A stretch of 12,404 bases of DNA from CAYZJD01 sp964478455 (GCA_964478455.1 CAYZJD010000106.1:1-12404), one strand, 5' to 3'. Positions 1 to 8,494 are shown, numbered from the stretch's first letter. Made by a program: numbers and translations. Notes: a model not told the origin generated them from the sequence alone.

Positions 1-507
1 GTGTTTGCGTGCGTGGGCGGGGGCAGTAACTCGATCGGGATTTTTCACGCTTTCCTCGGCGACGAGCAAGTGCGGCTGGTGGGCGTGGAAGCAGGCGGCC
101 GCGGCCCCGGGCTGGGTGAGCACGCGGCGCGGTTTTCCGGCGGGGCGCCTGGCGTTCTGCACGGAGCGTACAGCTACCTGCTTCAGGATGAGGACGGGCA
201 AGTGGCGCTGACGCACTCCGTGTCGGCCGGTCTGGACTACGCGCTGGTGGGTCCGGAGCACGCCTGGCTGCACGACCAGGGTCGCGTCGAGTATGTTTCG
301 GCGGGCGATGGGGAGGCGCTGGAAGCGGCCCGCCTGCTGTCGCGCACCGAAGGTCTGATTCCGGCATTGGAGTGCGCACACGCCGTGGCCGAGGCTGTCG
401 AGCGCGCGCCCGGTGCCGGCGGCCAGGTCTACCTGGTGAACCTGTCCGGACGCGGCGACAAGGACATCGACATCTACCGGGAGAACATGAAGGAGCTGGA
501 CGGCTGA
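1..507 (+). CDS. trpB: Tryptophan synthase beta subunit, C-terminal part (partial)
   Basis: This is the last 168 residues of the PLP enzyme that joins indole and serine to make tryptophan; it works in the cytoplasm in an alpha2-beta2 complex with TrpA. The reading frame is open at the window edge, so the true start and the PLP lysine lie upstream. Visible family landmarks are the phosphate-binding glycine loop GGGSN (visible residues 6-10), THSVSAGLDY (71-80), GPEH (84-87), the EGLIPALE segment whose final Glu124 matches the conserved Glu350 of the Salmonella enzyme, and LSGRGDKD (148-155), whose Ser149 matches the PLP-contacting Ser377. The stop codon is directly followed by the trpA ATG with no spacer, as expected for subunits made in equal amounts. 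Identification is secure; the start is unknown. Confidence 0.97.
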   Translation: MFACVGGGSNSIGIFHAFLGDEQVRLVGVEAGGRGPGLGEHAARFSGGAPGVLHGAYSYLLQDEDGQVALTHSVSAGLDYALVGPEHAWLHDQGRVEYVSAGDGEALEAARLLSRTEGLIPALECAHAVAEAVERAPGAGGQVYLVNLSGRGDKDIDIYRENMKELDG

Positions 508-1341
508 ATGCCGAACCACGCAAGCAGCGGACCGCCGACGCGGATTTCCCGGATGTTTGCGCGGCTGCGCGCTGAAGGACGCCGGGGCCTGATCGCTTAC
601 ATCACTGCCGGCGATCCGTCGCTCGAGGACACTCCCGAGCTGGTGTGGGCGCTGGAGCGGGGCGGCGCGGACCTCGTTGAACTAGGGATGCCTTTCTCCG
701 ACCCTATCGCCGACGGCCCCGTCATCCAGCGGGCGACGGAACGGGCGCTGCGTCAGGGCATGACGCTGGATAAGCTGCTGGAGACGGCGGCCGAGATCCG
801 GCGGCGGTCCGAGGTTCCGCTAGTGTTGTTCAGTTATCTGAATCCGCTGATGCGCTACGGGCTGAGCAGGCTGGCGGATGATGCGGCCGCGGCGGGGATC
901 GACGGCTGCCTGCTCACCGACCTGAGCGTGGAGGAGGCGGGGCCGTACGTGGAGGCGGTGAGGGCGCGGGGGCTGGATACGGTGTTTCTGGCCGCGCCGA
1001 CCAGCACGCCACGACGCCTCGAGCTGGTGGCGCGGTACTCCAGCGGCTTCATATACTTGGTGTCACGCACCGGGGTTACGGGCGAACGCGACTCGGTTTC
1101 CGGCGCCGTGGGTCCGCTGGTCGAGGCGCTGCGAAAGATCAGCAGCCTGCCGCTGGCGGTCGGCTTCGGCATTTCACAGCCCGAGCACGTCGCCGAGATC
1201 GGGCGGATTGCCGACGCGGCGGTGGTGGGCAGCGCCTTTGTCCGGCTGATCGAGCGCAACGCCGGCAACGCGTCGCTGCCGGTCATGCTCGAATCTTTCA
1301 CGCGCGAACTGAAGCACGGCTTCAGCGTTAGGGGACGATGA
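508..1341 (+). CDS. trpA: Tryptophan synthase alpha subunit
   Basis: TrpA cleaves indole-3-glycerol phosphate to indole and glyceraldehyde 3-phosphate and passes indole through a tunnel to TrpB. At 277 residues it has the normal length for this TIM-barrel enzyme. The two catalytic acids are present: Glu58 in DLVELG and Asp69 in FSDPIADGP, matching Glu49 and Asp60 of E. coli. Other landmarks are the YITAGDPS strand near residue 31, the YLVSRTGVTG loop and the phosphate-binding region VGFGIS. The ATG follows the trpB stop immediately, and AAGGAG at 490-495 inside trpB lies 12 bases ahead. The stop codon overlaps the next gene by four bases (ATGA), so translation is probably coupled along the operon. 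Confidence 0.97.
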   Translation: MPNHASSGPPTRISRMFARLRAEGRRGLIAYITAGDPSLEDTPELVWALERGGADLVELGMPFSDPIADGPVIQRATERALRQGMTLDKLLETAAEIRRRSEVPLVLFSYLNPLMRYGLSRLADDAAAAGIDGCLLTDLSVEEAGPYVEAVRARGLDTVFLAAPTSTPRRLELVARYSSGFIYLVSRTGVTGERDSVSGAVGPLVEALRKISSLPLAVGFGISQPEHVAEIGRIADAAVVGSAFVRLIERNAGNASLPVMLESFTRELKHGFSVRGR

Positions 1342-1751
1342 GCAGGGACCAAGATCTCGAGAACCTGGACGAATGCCGGCGGCGCATCGATGTGCTGGAC
1401 CGGAAGATTCTCGGCCTGCTCAACAAGCGGACGGAGATCGTCGAGGAGATCGGCCGGATCAAGCGGCGCCTAGCCATGCCCATTTACGAGCCGAAGCGCG
1501 AGGACGAAGTCTACGAGAACGTTACCGGCCACAACATCGGGCCGCTGCCGGTAGACGCGGTGCACCGGGTGTTCGAGCGCATCATCGACGAGATGCGGAC
1601 AGTGCAGAAGATGCGGATGCTCGAAGAAGCGGCCTCAGCCGCCCCCCTTTCCCGTTCGGAGCGGGCGAGTCCCGGCGGGCCCCAGGTGGGGGATGAACAT
1701 TCCGGTTCTCCTGAAGAACAACGGCGGGCGGCGGACCCGCCCAAGGAGTGA
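1338..1751 (+). CDS. aroQ: Chorismate mutase, AroQ type, stand-alone
   Basis: It should convert chorismate to prephenate, the branch point toward tyrosine and phenylalanine. Residues 7-95 form the all-helical AroQ fold. Aligned by eye with the E. coli P-protein mutase domain, Arg14, Arg31, Lys42, Arg54, Glu55 and a Gln near residue 91 fall at the places of catalytic Arg11, Arg28, Lys39, Arg51, Glu52 and Gln88. There is no fused dehydratase, dehydrogenase or DAHP synthase domain; aroF and tyrA follow as separate genes. From about residue 97 a tail of some 40 residues rich in Ala, Ser, Pro, Gly and charged residues looks disordered and lies outside the mutase fold. The start overlaps the trpA stop (ATGA). 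The tail's last codons carry the Shine-Dalgarno sequence of aroF. Confidence in function is high; in the role of the tail, low. Confidence 0.93.
   Translation: MSRDQDLENLDECRRRIDVLDRKILGLLNKRTEIVEEIGRIKRRLAMPIYEPKREDEVYENVTGHNIGPLPVDAVHRVFERIIDEMRTVQKMRMLEEAASAAPLSRSERASPGGPQVGDEHSGSPEEQRRAADPPKE
1743..1748 (+). promoter_or_regulatory. Ribosome binding site of aroF
   Basis: AAGGAG lies nine bases before the aroF ATG and covers the last codons of the chorismate mutase gene. It fixes the aroF start at 1758. A short GC-rich inverted repeat, GGCGGG (1723-1728) and CCCGCC (1736-1741) with a seven-base loop, ends two bases before it and could affect access of ribosomes. Confidence 0.75.
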
Positions 1752-1757
1752 ATTGAA

Positions 1758-2771
1758 ATGTTGGTTGTGATGCAGGAAGGCGCGACCGAGCAGCAGATCC
1801 AGCGCGTGATTGACCGCATGGTGGCGATGGGCTTCACCGTACACCGTTCCACCGGCGTGATTCACACGGTCCTCGGCGGGGTCGGGCCCGAGGAAGGGAT
1901 CGACCCGGTGGAGCTTGAGCTGATCGACGGGGTCAAGGAAGCACGGCACATCACCTCGTCGTACAAGCTCGCCGGCCGGCATTTCCGCCCCGCGGGCACG
2001 GTGGTTGAAGTCCGCGGGGTGCAGATCGGCGGCGAACGGATCGTGATGATGGCCGGCCCGTGCAGCGTCGAGAACCGCGACCAGATCAACCGCTCGGCGG
2101 AAATCGTCGCCCGCTCCGGCGCTCAGGTGATTCGCGGCGGGGCGTTCAAGCCGCGCACGTCGCCTTACAGTTTCCAGGGTCTCGGCGAAGAGGGGCTCGT
2201 TCTGCTTCGCGAGGCGGCTGACAGGCACGGGCTAGCGGTCATCAGCGAGGTGATGGACCACACGCAGATCCAGCTTGTGGCGGCCTATGCCGACATCCTT
2301 CAGGTGGGCGCGCGCAACATGCAGAACTTCAACCTGCTGCGGGAACTCGGCAAGCAGCGCAAGCCGGTGTTGCTGAAGCGCGGCATTTCGGCGACGGTGG
2401 ATGAACTGCTGCTTTCAGCCGAATATATTCTCTCGGGCGGCAACTACGACCTCATCTTCTGCGAGCGCGGCATCCGGACGTTCGAGAGCGCGACGCGCAA
2501 CACCATGGACATCTCGGCCATCCCGGTGGTGAAGAAGCTCTCACACCTGCCGATCGTGGCCGATCCCTCGCACGGGACAGGCCGGCGCGATCATGTGGCG
2601 GCGCTGGCGCGAGCGGCCGTGGCCGCCGGCGCCGACGGGCTGCTCATCGAGGTGCATCCCGATCCCGACCACGCTCTGAGCGACGGGGCGCAATCACTGA
2701 CGCCGGCGATGTACGAAGAGCTGATGGGGCAGTTGCGGGCGATCGCGCCGGTGATCGGCCGGTCGATGTAG
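1758..2771 (+). CDS. aroF: DAHP synthase, type I-beta with N-terminal ferredoxin-like domain
   Basis: This is 3-deoxy-D-arabino-heptulosonate-7-phosphate synthase, which condenses phosphoenolpyruvate and erythrose 4-phosphate in the first step of the shikimate pathway. Its 337 residues match the Thermotoga maritima layout: an N-terminal ferredoxin-like regulatory domain (about 1-65) and a TIM barrel (about 90-335). From memory, the T. maritima metal ligands are Cys102, His272, Glu298 and Asp309; all four fall at the same numbers here (AGPCSVE, DPSHGTG, LIEVHPDP, SDGAQSL). The substrate-binding KPRTSPY is at 131-137. In this family the N-terminal domain mediates feedback inhibition by aromatic amino acids, so this copy is probably Tyr/Phe-sensitive (inference). 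AAGGAG precedes the start by nine bases. In some bacteria type I-beta enzymes associate with chorismate mutase; here the two are adjacent but separate. Confidence 0.97.
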   Translation: MLVVMQEGATEQQIQRVIDRMVAMGFTVHRSTGVIHTVLGGVGPEEGIDPVELELIDGVKEARHITSSYKLAGRHFRPAGTVVEVRGVQIGGERIVMMAGPCSVENRDQINRSAEIVARSGAQVIRGGAFKPRTSPYSFQGLGEEGLVLLREAADRHGLAVISEVMDHTQIQLVAAYADILQVGARNMQNFNLLRELGKQRKPVLLKRGISATVDELLLSAEYILSGGNYDLIFCERGIRTFESATRNTMDISAIPVVKKLSHLPIVADPSHGTGRRDHVAALARAAVAAGADGLLIEVHPDPDHALSDGAQSLTPAMYEELMGQLRAIAPVIGRSM

Positions 2772-2777
2772 AGAGGA

Positions 2778-2849
2778 ATGAACCACCAAGGCACCAAGAA
2801 CACCAAGGAGGAACAACAAGGTCTTCGTGTCGTGGTGTCTTGGTGGTGA
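2778..2849 (+). other. Possible 23-codon ORF through the aroF-tyrA repeat
   Basis: A purine-rich GAGAGGA (2771-2777) touches an ATG that opens a 23-codon frame running through the whole hairpin repeat and stopping at 2847-2849, eight bases before the tyrA ATG. It is out of frame with tyrA and has no recognisable protein family. It may be a chance frame in the repeat, a coupling or leader peptide, or the relic of the original tyrA start cut off by repeat insertion. There is no codon-level evidence that it is a real protein. Confidence 0.2.
2782..2847 (+). repeat. Imperfect hairpin repeat of CACCAAG type between aroF and tyrA
   Basis: The left arm starts ACCACCAAGGCACCA (2782-2796) and pairs with TGGTGTCTTGGTGGT (2833-2847): 14 Watson-Crick pairs and one G-T pair. 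With a bulge and a mismatch, pairing continues through ACAC and AAG (2798-2807) against 2823-2831, giving a stem of about 24 pairs and a loop near 2808-2822. Its composition differs from the flanking genes. It resembles CACCAAG/CACGAAG dispersed palindromes I recall from intergenic regions of many environmental bacteria; family membership is not tested here. It lacks a following T-run, so it is not a standard intrinsic terminator. Confidence 0.8.
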
Positions 2850-2857
2850 AACTGTCC

Positions 2858-3715
2858 ATGGAGACGGTTGCGGTTGTTGGCGTGGGGCTGATCGGAGGAT
2901 CGTTCGCCCTCGCTCTGCGCAAAGCAGGCTTTGCCGGCCGGATCCTCGGCGTGAGTTCCGCGCCTGCGCTGCGCAGCGCGCTCGAACGCGGCGTGATTGA
3001 CGAGGGTCTGCCGCTCGAACAGGCGGTCCCGCGCGCGGACCTCGTCTACCTGGCGCAGCCCATCCGGCGGATCCTCGAGACCTTGCCGGCGCTCGATTCC
3101 CTGCTCCGCCCCGGCGTCCTGGTGACGGACGCGGGCAGCACCAAGCGGCGCATCGTTGAGGCCGGGCGCGCCTCGATCCGCCGGGCGCAGTTCCTCGGCG
3201 GCCACCCGATGGCGGGCAAAGAGAAGCGCGGGGTGGAACAGGCCGCTCCGGATCTGTTTGCCGGGCGGCCGTACGTCCTGACGCCAGTGACACCCGGGGA
3301 AATGGAAACGCCGGCGGCGCGGGACTTCACGGAGTGGCTGAGCAGAATCGGGGCCGTGCTGGTGCGCCTGACGCCGGAGGAACACGACCGTCTCGTAGCG
3401 CTGTCCTCTCACTTGCCGCAATTGGCTTCCACGGCGCTTGCCGCTTTGCTTGCCGGCGAGGGCGGGTTGGCGAAGGTCGCCGGGCCGGGGCTGCTTGACA
3501 TGACGCGCCTGGCCATGAGCGCCTACGACATCTGGGGCGATATTCTCCACACGAATGCCGAGGAGATTGACGCGGCCCTCGCGGCTTACATCACCAGGCT
3601 GGAACAGATCCGCTCGCGGCTGCCGGCCGGAGAACTCGCCTCGGACTTTGAGACTGCGGCTTCCTTCGCCAGAAACCTGCGGCCGTCCGGAATGAAATTG
3701 CGCAGGCCGAAGTGA
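2858..3715 (+). CDS. tyrA: Prephenate dehydrogenase (or arogenate dehydrogenase)
   Basis: TyrA oxidatively decarboxylates prephenate to 4-hydroxyphenylpyruvate on the way to tyrosine. The 285 residues begin with an NAD(P)-binding Rossmann strand and GVGLIGGS (8-15), then VTDAGSTK (89-96), GGHPMAGKEKRG (114-125) with the family's conserved His116, and SSHLPQ (183-188) with the second conserved His185. A helical dimerisation region fills the C-terminus. There is no ACT domain, so feedback control through such a domain is absent. Whether NAD or NADP, and prephenate or arogenate, is used cannot be told by eye. I chose ATG 2858 because it starts right at the Rossmann strand; in-frame GTG 2846 and TTG 2840 lie inside the hairpin repeat. 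No good Shine-Dalgarno precedes the ATG; GGTGGTG of the repeat is the nearest purine-rich stretch. Confidence 0.93.
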   Translation: METVAVVGVGLIGGSFALALRKAGFAGRILGVSSAPALRSALERGVIDEGLPLEQAVPRADLVYLAQPIRRILETLPALDSLLRPGVLVTDAGSTKRRIVEAGRASIRRAQFLGGHPMAGKEKRGVEQAAPDLFAGRPYVLTPVTPGEMETPAARDFTEWLSRIGAVLVRLTPEEHDRLVALSSHLPQLASTALAALLAGEGGLAKVAGPGLLDMTRLAMSAYDIWGDILHTNAEEIDAALAAYITRLEQIRSRLPAGELASDFETAASFARNLRPSGMKLRRPK

Positions 3716-3830
3716 CCGGCACCAGCAAGCCGTGGCACACCTGTGAAGCAGATTCACGTGTCCAGACGTGACTTTCCCTGTGTTTTCAACCACATAGATC
3801 CTGGCAACCGAGTTGCGTGCGAACGCGTGT

Positions 3831-5084
3831 ATGAAATGTGCGTCGATGGCCGGCCTGCTCGTGATCCTCCTCGCCGTTTCCCTTCAGGCCGCCGACTCGC
3901 AGGCGCCGGTGAACGTGAATTCCCGCTATCTTGTCGAAAGCGTTGATATCTCCGGCGGCGGGAAGACGCGCATCAGCCGCGGCCTGCGCGAGGACATCGA
4001 GAAGCTCGTCGGCAACAAGCTGAATTCCGCGTTGCTGGAGAAGCTGGCGGGGCGGATCCGCCGGGAGCTGAACGCGCGGCGGGTCACGCACAAGCTGGTG
4101 CGGGGCACGCAACCGGAACAGGTCATCGTCCTTTTCGAGGTTTCTGGGCGGCGGCCGCGCTCGAACATCGATTTTTTGCTTCGGAAAGGTCTTTACCATG
4201 CCAAGCAAGGTTGGACCGGAGCGCTGGACTCGAAGGTAACCGTTGGAGACAGCGAGTTCACGCTCGGCGTTGTGAGCGACGGAGATGCTCTGCTGGAGCG
4301 CTACGCGGGCTTGCACGCGGGTTACGAGTACACCAGGCTCGGGACGGATCGTGTCCACCTCGGCTTTCAATTCGCCAGCTACCACCAGAAGTGGAACGCG
4401 GCCACGGGAACGGCGGTGGCCGACTCACCGGATGTGCCGGGCGTCTACCGCACGCGCCAGGAGTTCGCGCCGGCCCTCACGGTGTTGCTGGCCGAACCGC
4501 TGACCTTGACCGTGGGCACGTCGTTTCAACGGTTTCAGAGCCAATTTCCGGCCGCGCGGACGGAAGCCGCCAACACGGTGACAACGTCACTGCGCTACGC
4601 ACGGCGCTTGGAGGATGCGCACAATAACCGTCATGAGGTCAAAGCAGGCTACAACCTGCGGGCGGCCACCGGGGCACTTGGCGCAGATTACGTTTACTCG
4701 CGGCACGCCGCCGACTTCTCTTACGCGTTCACACGGAACCGGCACAGGCTCGAGGCCGGCTTTCTAGCGGGCCGCACCGGCGGCACCCCGCCGTTATTCG
4801 ATCGCTTCGTGCTGGGCAACTCGGCTACGCTCCGCGGCTGGAACAAGTTCGACGTAGCTCCGCTGGGGGGCACGCGGGTGGTTCACGGTTCCGCCAGCTA
4901 CGGGTACGCCTGGTTCCACGTGTTCTATGACGCGGGGGCGCTCTGGGACAAGCACCACGACACCGAGGCGAAGCACTCTCTCGGCGCCGGCATTCGCACG
5001 AAAGGAGGTTTCTACCTGGCGCTCGCGTTTCCACTCCGGTCGGGACGCGCCGATCCGGTGTTTCTGACGGGCATGGGCCTTTGA
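3831..5084 (+). CDS. Omp85/BamA-like outer-membrane protein with one POTRA-like domain
   Basis: A 417-residue exported protein. Residues 1-20 form a signal peptide (Lys near the start, hydrophobic core LLVILLAVSLQA). Residues 32-105 look like a single POTRA repeat (beta strand, two helices, and a strand ending VIVLFEVSG). The rest alternates in the manner of a beta barrel, with the Omp85-type LRGW (334-337) in FVLGNSATLRGW matching the conserved (V/I)RG(F/Y) loop-6 motif. BamA and TamA are far longer and have 3-5 POTRA domains, so this is a reduced Omp85 relative of unknown substrate. It ends in GMGL, not in the usual C-terminal aromatic residue. ATG 3831 is preferred over TTG 3813 because it starts a clean signal peptide; no strong Shine-Dalgarno is visible. 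The gap of 115 bases after tyrA may contain a promoter, but I see no convincing one. Its stop overlaps the next start by one base. Confidence 0.8.
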   Translation: MKCASMAGLLVILLAVSLQAADSQAPVNVNSRYLVESVDISGGGKTRISRGLREDIEKLVGNKLNSALLEKLAGRIRRELNARRVTHKLVRGTQPEQVIVLFEVSGRRPRSNIDFLLRKGLYHAKQGWTGALDSKVTVGDSEFTLGVVSDGDALLERYAGLHAGYEYTRLGTDRVHLGFQFASYHQKWNAATGTAVADSPDVPGVYRTRQEFAPALTVLLAEPLTLTVGTSFQRFQSQFPAARTEAANTVTTSLRYARRLEDAHNNRHEVKAGYNLRAATGALGADYVYSRHAADFSYAFTRNRHRLEAGFLAGRTGGTPPLFDRFVLGNSATLRGWNKFDVAPLGGTRVVHGSASYGYAWFHVFYDAGALWDKHHDTEAKHSLGAGIRTKGGFYLALAFPLRSGRADPVFLTGMGL

Positions 5085-5671
5085 TGACAAGCGGGGTGCG
5101 GCGGCGATGGCCGGCGATCCTAAGGGGAGTGGTGTGCGTAGCCGCCGCGCCCTGCCTGGCCTCCGAACCGATGACTGTCCGCCTCGACGCCGGTGTGTTG
5201 CGCGTCGCGGCGCCGGGGCTGCACTTCCTGAGCGGGAGCACGCTCGAGCGGCTGCACAATGGCAGTTCGGTGGTTTTCACCTTCCAGCTCTCGCTGCTTA
5301 CCAACGCCAAGGCAGCCACGCGTCACCGGAGCGGAGCCCAGTTCGCCGTCAGTTACGACCTCTGGGAGGAGAAGTTCGCCGTCACTCGCCTGGACGGCGC
5401 GCGCAAGTCCGCTTCTCATCTCAGCGCCGCGGCCGCCGAAGGCTGGTGCCTCGATCACCTTACCCTGCCGTTTTCCGGGCTTGGCGAGAACACGCCCTTC
5501 TGGGTACGTTTGGACCTGCGGGCGGAGGAGACTGAGCCCAACCCCGCCGAAGAAGACCCAATGAGCCTCACGCGGCTGGTGGAGATGTTCAGCCGTGCGC
5601 CACGCCAGGATCGGCCCCAGTGGCGCGAAGAAGCGGGACCACTGCGGTTGTCCGATCTGCGGAAGCCGTAG
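5084..5671 (+). CDS. Secreted DUF4390-like protein
   Basis: A 195-residue protein starting with basic residues (MTSGVRRRW) and a hydrophobic stretch ending near PCLASEP, which reads as a signal peptide with cleavage near residue 27. The mature part is predicted beta-rich: VRLDAGVLRVAAPGLHFLSG, then VVFTFQLSLL (63-72), YDLWEEKFAV (91-100) and a late LVEMFSRAPR (165-174). This order resembles DUF4390 proteins, which in beta- and gammaproteobacteria (as I recall) are encoded just before ntrY and ntrX, exactly as here. The molecular role is unknown; a periplasmic partner or ligand sensor for the kinase is an inference from position. The ATG overlaps the Omp85-like stop (TGATG), so it is probably translated by coupling; TTG 5081 is the less likely alternative. 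Confidence 0.65.
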   Translation: MTSGVRRRWPAILRGVVCVAAAPCLASEPMTVRLDAGVLRVAAPGLHFLSGSTLERLHNGSSVVFTFQLSLLTNAKAATRHRSGAQFAVSYDLWEEKFAVTRLDGARKSASHLSAAAAEGWCLDHLTLPFSGLGENTPFWVRLDLRAEETEPNPAEEDPMSLTRLVEMFSRAPRQDRPQWREEAGPLRLSDLRKP

Positions 5672-5674
5672 ACT

Positions 5675-5681
5675 AAGGAGG
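5675..5681 (+). promoter_or_regulatory. Strong Shine-Dalgarno before the NtrY-like kinase gene
   Basis: AAGGAGG ends only two bases before the ATG at 5684, shorter than the usual five to nine. A pairing shifted onto the core GGAG still gives only three bases. The sequence match is excellent, but the close spacing may lower efficiency. The next downstream Met is much later, so the start is not in real doubt. Confidence 0.55.
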
Positions 5682-5683
5682 AG

Positions 5684-7061
5684 ATGAACCGCCTGCGGGA
5701 CCGTCTTATCCTGCTCTTCCTGGCGGCCACGGTCGTGCCGCTTGTCCTCACCATATGGGTCGCCTCCTCGCTGCTCGAGCGCAGTCTGAGCTATGGAGGC
5801 ACGCGGGAGCTGGACGAACTCTCCCGGTCGCTCGCGATAACCGGGCGCGAGTTCTACCGGCGAAGCCGCGAGGCACTCAAGAACGAGGCCGCCTCCGGGA
5901 AGCCTCCCGCAACCAGGCACAGTGAAGCGGGCCGGGGCTCTTGGCCCGCCCGGGTTGCCGCTTTCTGGGAGAGCGGCGAGCCCGAGCGCTTCTATCTTTC
6001 CGGCAAGGACGGCGGCCGGCTGAACTACCTGCGGCGCGGCGACGGCGAGGTGCTGGAATGGTCGCGCGGCCTCGGCAGCGTTGCCATGGAGCGCTTGCAA
6101 AAGCAGTACCAGAAGGCGCGCGCAATGGTTGAGGCCGATCAAACGCGCGATCTGCGACGCGGTCTCTTGTACACCTTCCTGCTGCTGACGCTGAGCACGT
6201 GGTTGATCTCGCTGCTGCTGCTGGTCTTCTTCGCGGGCCGGATCAGCAAGCCGATCCAGGAACTGACCGGCGGCCTCTCCCGGCTCGCTGGCGGCGACTT
6301 TTCGGGGCGCGTCGCCATCGAGCGTGACGACGAGGTGGGTCTCGCCATCCGCGCCTTCAATTACATGGCGGGGCAGCTCGAGCAGAACCGCAGGCGGGTC
6401 GTGTATCTCACGCAGCTTGCGAGCTGGCAGGTGCTGGCGCGCAAGATGGCACACGAGCTGAAAAACTCCCTCACGCCGATTCGTTTGACGATGGAAGAGG
6501 TGCGCGCCCGGGGCGCGGAGAGCAACCGCGAATTCCTCGAGCAGGCAGCCGAGATCGTCGTGGACGAGGTGGAGAGCCTCGAGCGGCGCGTACGCGCCTT
6601 CTCGGAGTTCGCATCCGAGCCGCCGGTGCATCCGGCGCCGCTCGACGTGAACGCCTTGCTCGAGGAGCGGGTGGCCTTGCTCAGGAGCGCGCATCCGAAT
6701 GTGGAGTACCGCCTCCGGCTGGCACCCGAACTGCCGCCCGCCTTCGCCGACGCGGACCTCATCAGGGGAGTCCTCACCAATCTGCTCGAGAACGCCGCCG
6801 AGGCGGCGGGCGACGGTGGGGCGGTTCTGGGCGTGACCGGCACCGAGGATCGCGACGTGGTAGTGGAAGTGCACGACTCCGGACCGGGCCTGAGCGAAGA
6901 GGCGCGTGAAACGCTGTTCGAGCCTGCCATTTCGTTCAAGAAAGGAGGCATGGGACTCGGCTTGTCGATCGCCCGCAAGAGCGCGCTGCTTTCGGGCGGC
7001 GACATTTCGCTGATCGCTGGAGACCTGGGAGGCGCCGGGTTCCGCGTCCTGCTGCCGCATA

Positions 7062-7090
<29 letters not shown>
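5684..7090 (+). CDS. NtrY-like membrane sensor histidine kinase
   Basis: A 468-residue kinase of a two-component system. Segments in order: transmembrane helix 1 (about 8-30), an extracytoplasmic loop of roughly 130 residues without a domain I recognise, transmembrane helix 2 (161-184), a HAMP linker (185-238), the HisKA helix with phospho-acceptor His257 in ARKMAHELKNSLTPIRL, and an ATPase domain with the N box NLLENAAEA (Asn370), G1 box DSGPGL (398-403), F box LFEPAISF and G2 box GMGLGLSIA (422-430). HELKN and the following LTPIRL are typical of the NtrY group. Unlike classical NtrY there is no PAS domain between HAMP and HisKA. The end overlaps the regulator gene by 29 bases. The signal sensed is unknown; the Omp85-like and DUF4390-like neighbours suggest an envelope cue. 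Confidence 0.9.
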
Positions 7091-8389
<1,299 letters not shown>

Positions 8390-8405
<16 letters not shown>

Positions 8406-8425
8406 CGGGCCAGAAATCGGTGACA
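8390..8425 (+). repeat. 18-base tandem duplication covering the regulator stop codon
   Basis: GGCCAGAAATCGGTGAC occurs at 8390-8406 and again at 8408-8424; the repeat period is 18 bases. The first copy encodes the last residues (ARNR) and the TGA stop of the NtrX-like gene; the second forms the outer end of the left arm of the large hairpin. The duplication shares its sequence with one end of the REP-like units nearby. Confidence 0.85.
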
Positions 8426-8494
8426 GGCAACGCAATTCCCGAACGCGAGCGCCGGCGAGGGAAATCGGGAATTGCGTTGCCTGTCACCGGTTTC
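8413..8494. repeat. REP-like inverted pair forming a 30-bp stem
   Basis: Left arm 8413-8442 and right arm 8465-8494 are reverse complements over 30 bases except one position (T8417 against G8490, a wobble pair). The loop is 22 bases (8443-8464). It fills the space between two converging genes: the plus-strand stop at 8405 and the minus-strand stop at 8495-8497, which touches the right arm. The right unit (8461-8494) has its own short terminal inverted repeats, GAAATCGG and CCGGTTTC. Such a structure may stop transcription in both directions or protect 3' ends of mRNA, but no T-run is present. A third unit stands at 9967-10000. Confidence 0.88.

Noticed and set aside
3732..3750. TGGCAC followed by a GC pair, resembling a sigma-54 promoter before the Omp85-like gene
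   Set aside because: The GG and GC pairs are 12 bases apart instead of the required 10, and the -12 part is TGAAGCA, not TTGCA.
3754..3771. Short dyad TCACG/CGTGA in the tyrA to Omp85-like gap
   Set aside because: Five-base arms are expected by chance in such sequence and no promoter elements accompany them; the 115-base gap otherwise shows nothing I can name.
2591..3793. A 400-codon minus-strand frame across tyrA
   Set aside because: It has no family resemblance and covers clear aroF and tyrA coding sequence on the other strand.
6720..6734. A sigma-54-like string TGGCACCCGAACTGC with correct spacing
   Set aside because: It lies inside the kinase coding sequence (LAPELP), some 340 bases before the regulator gene, and is a weak -12 match; likely chance.
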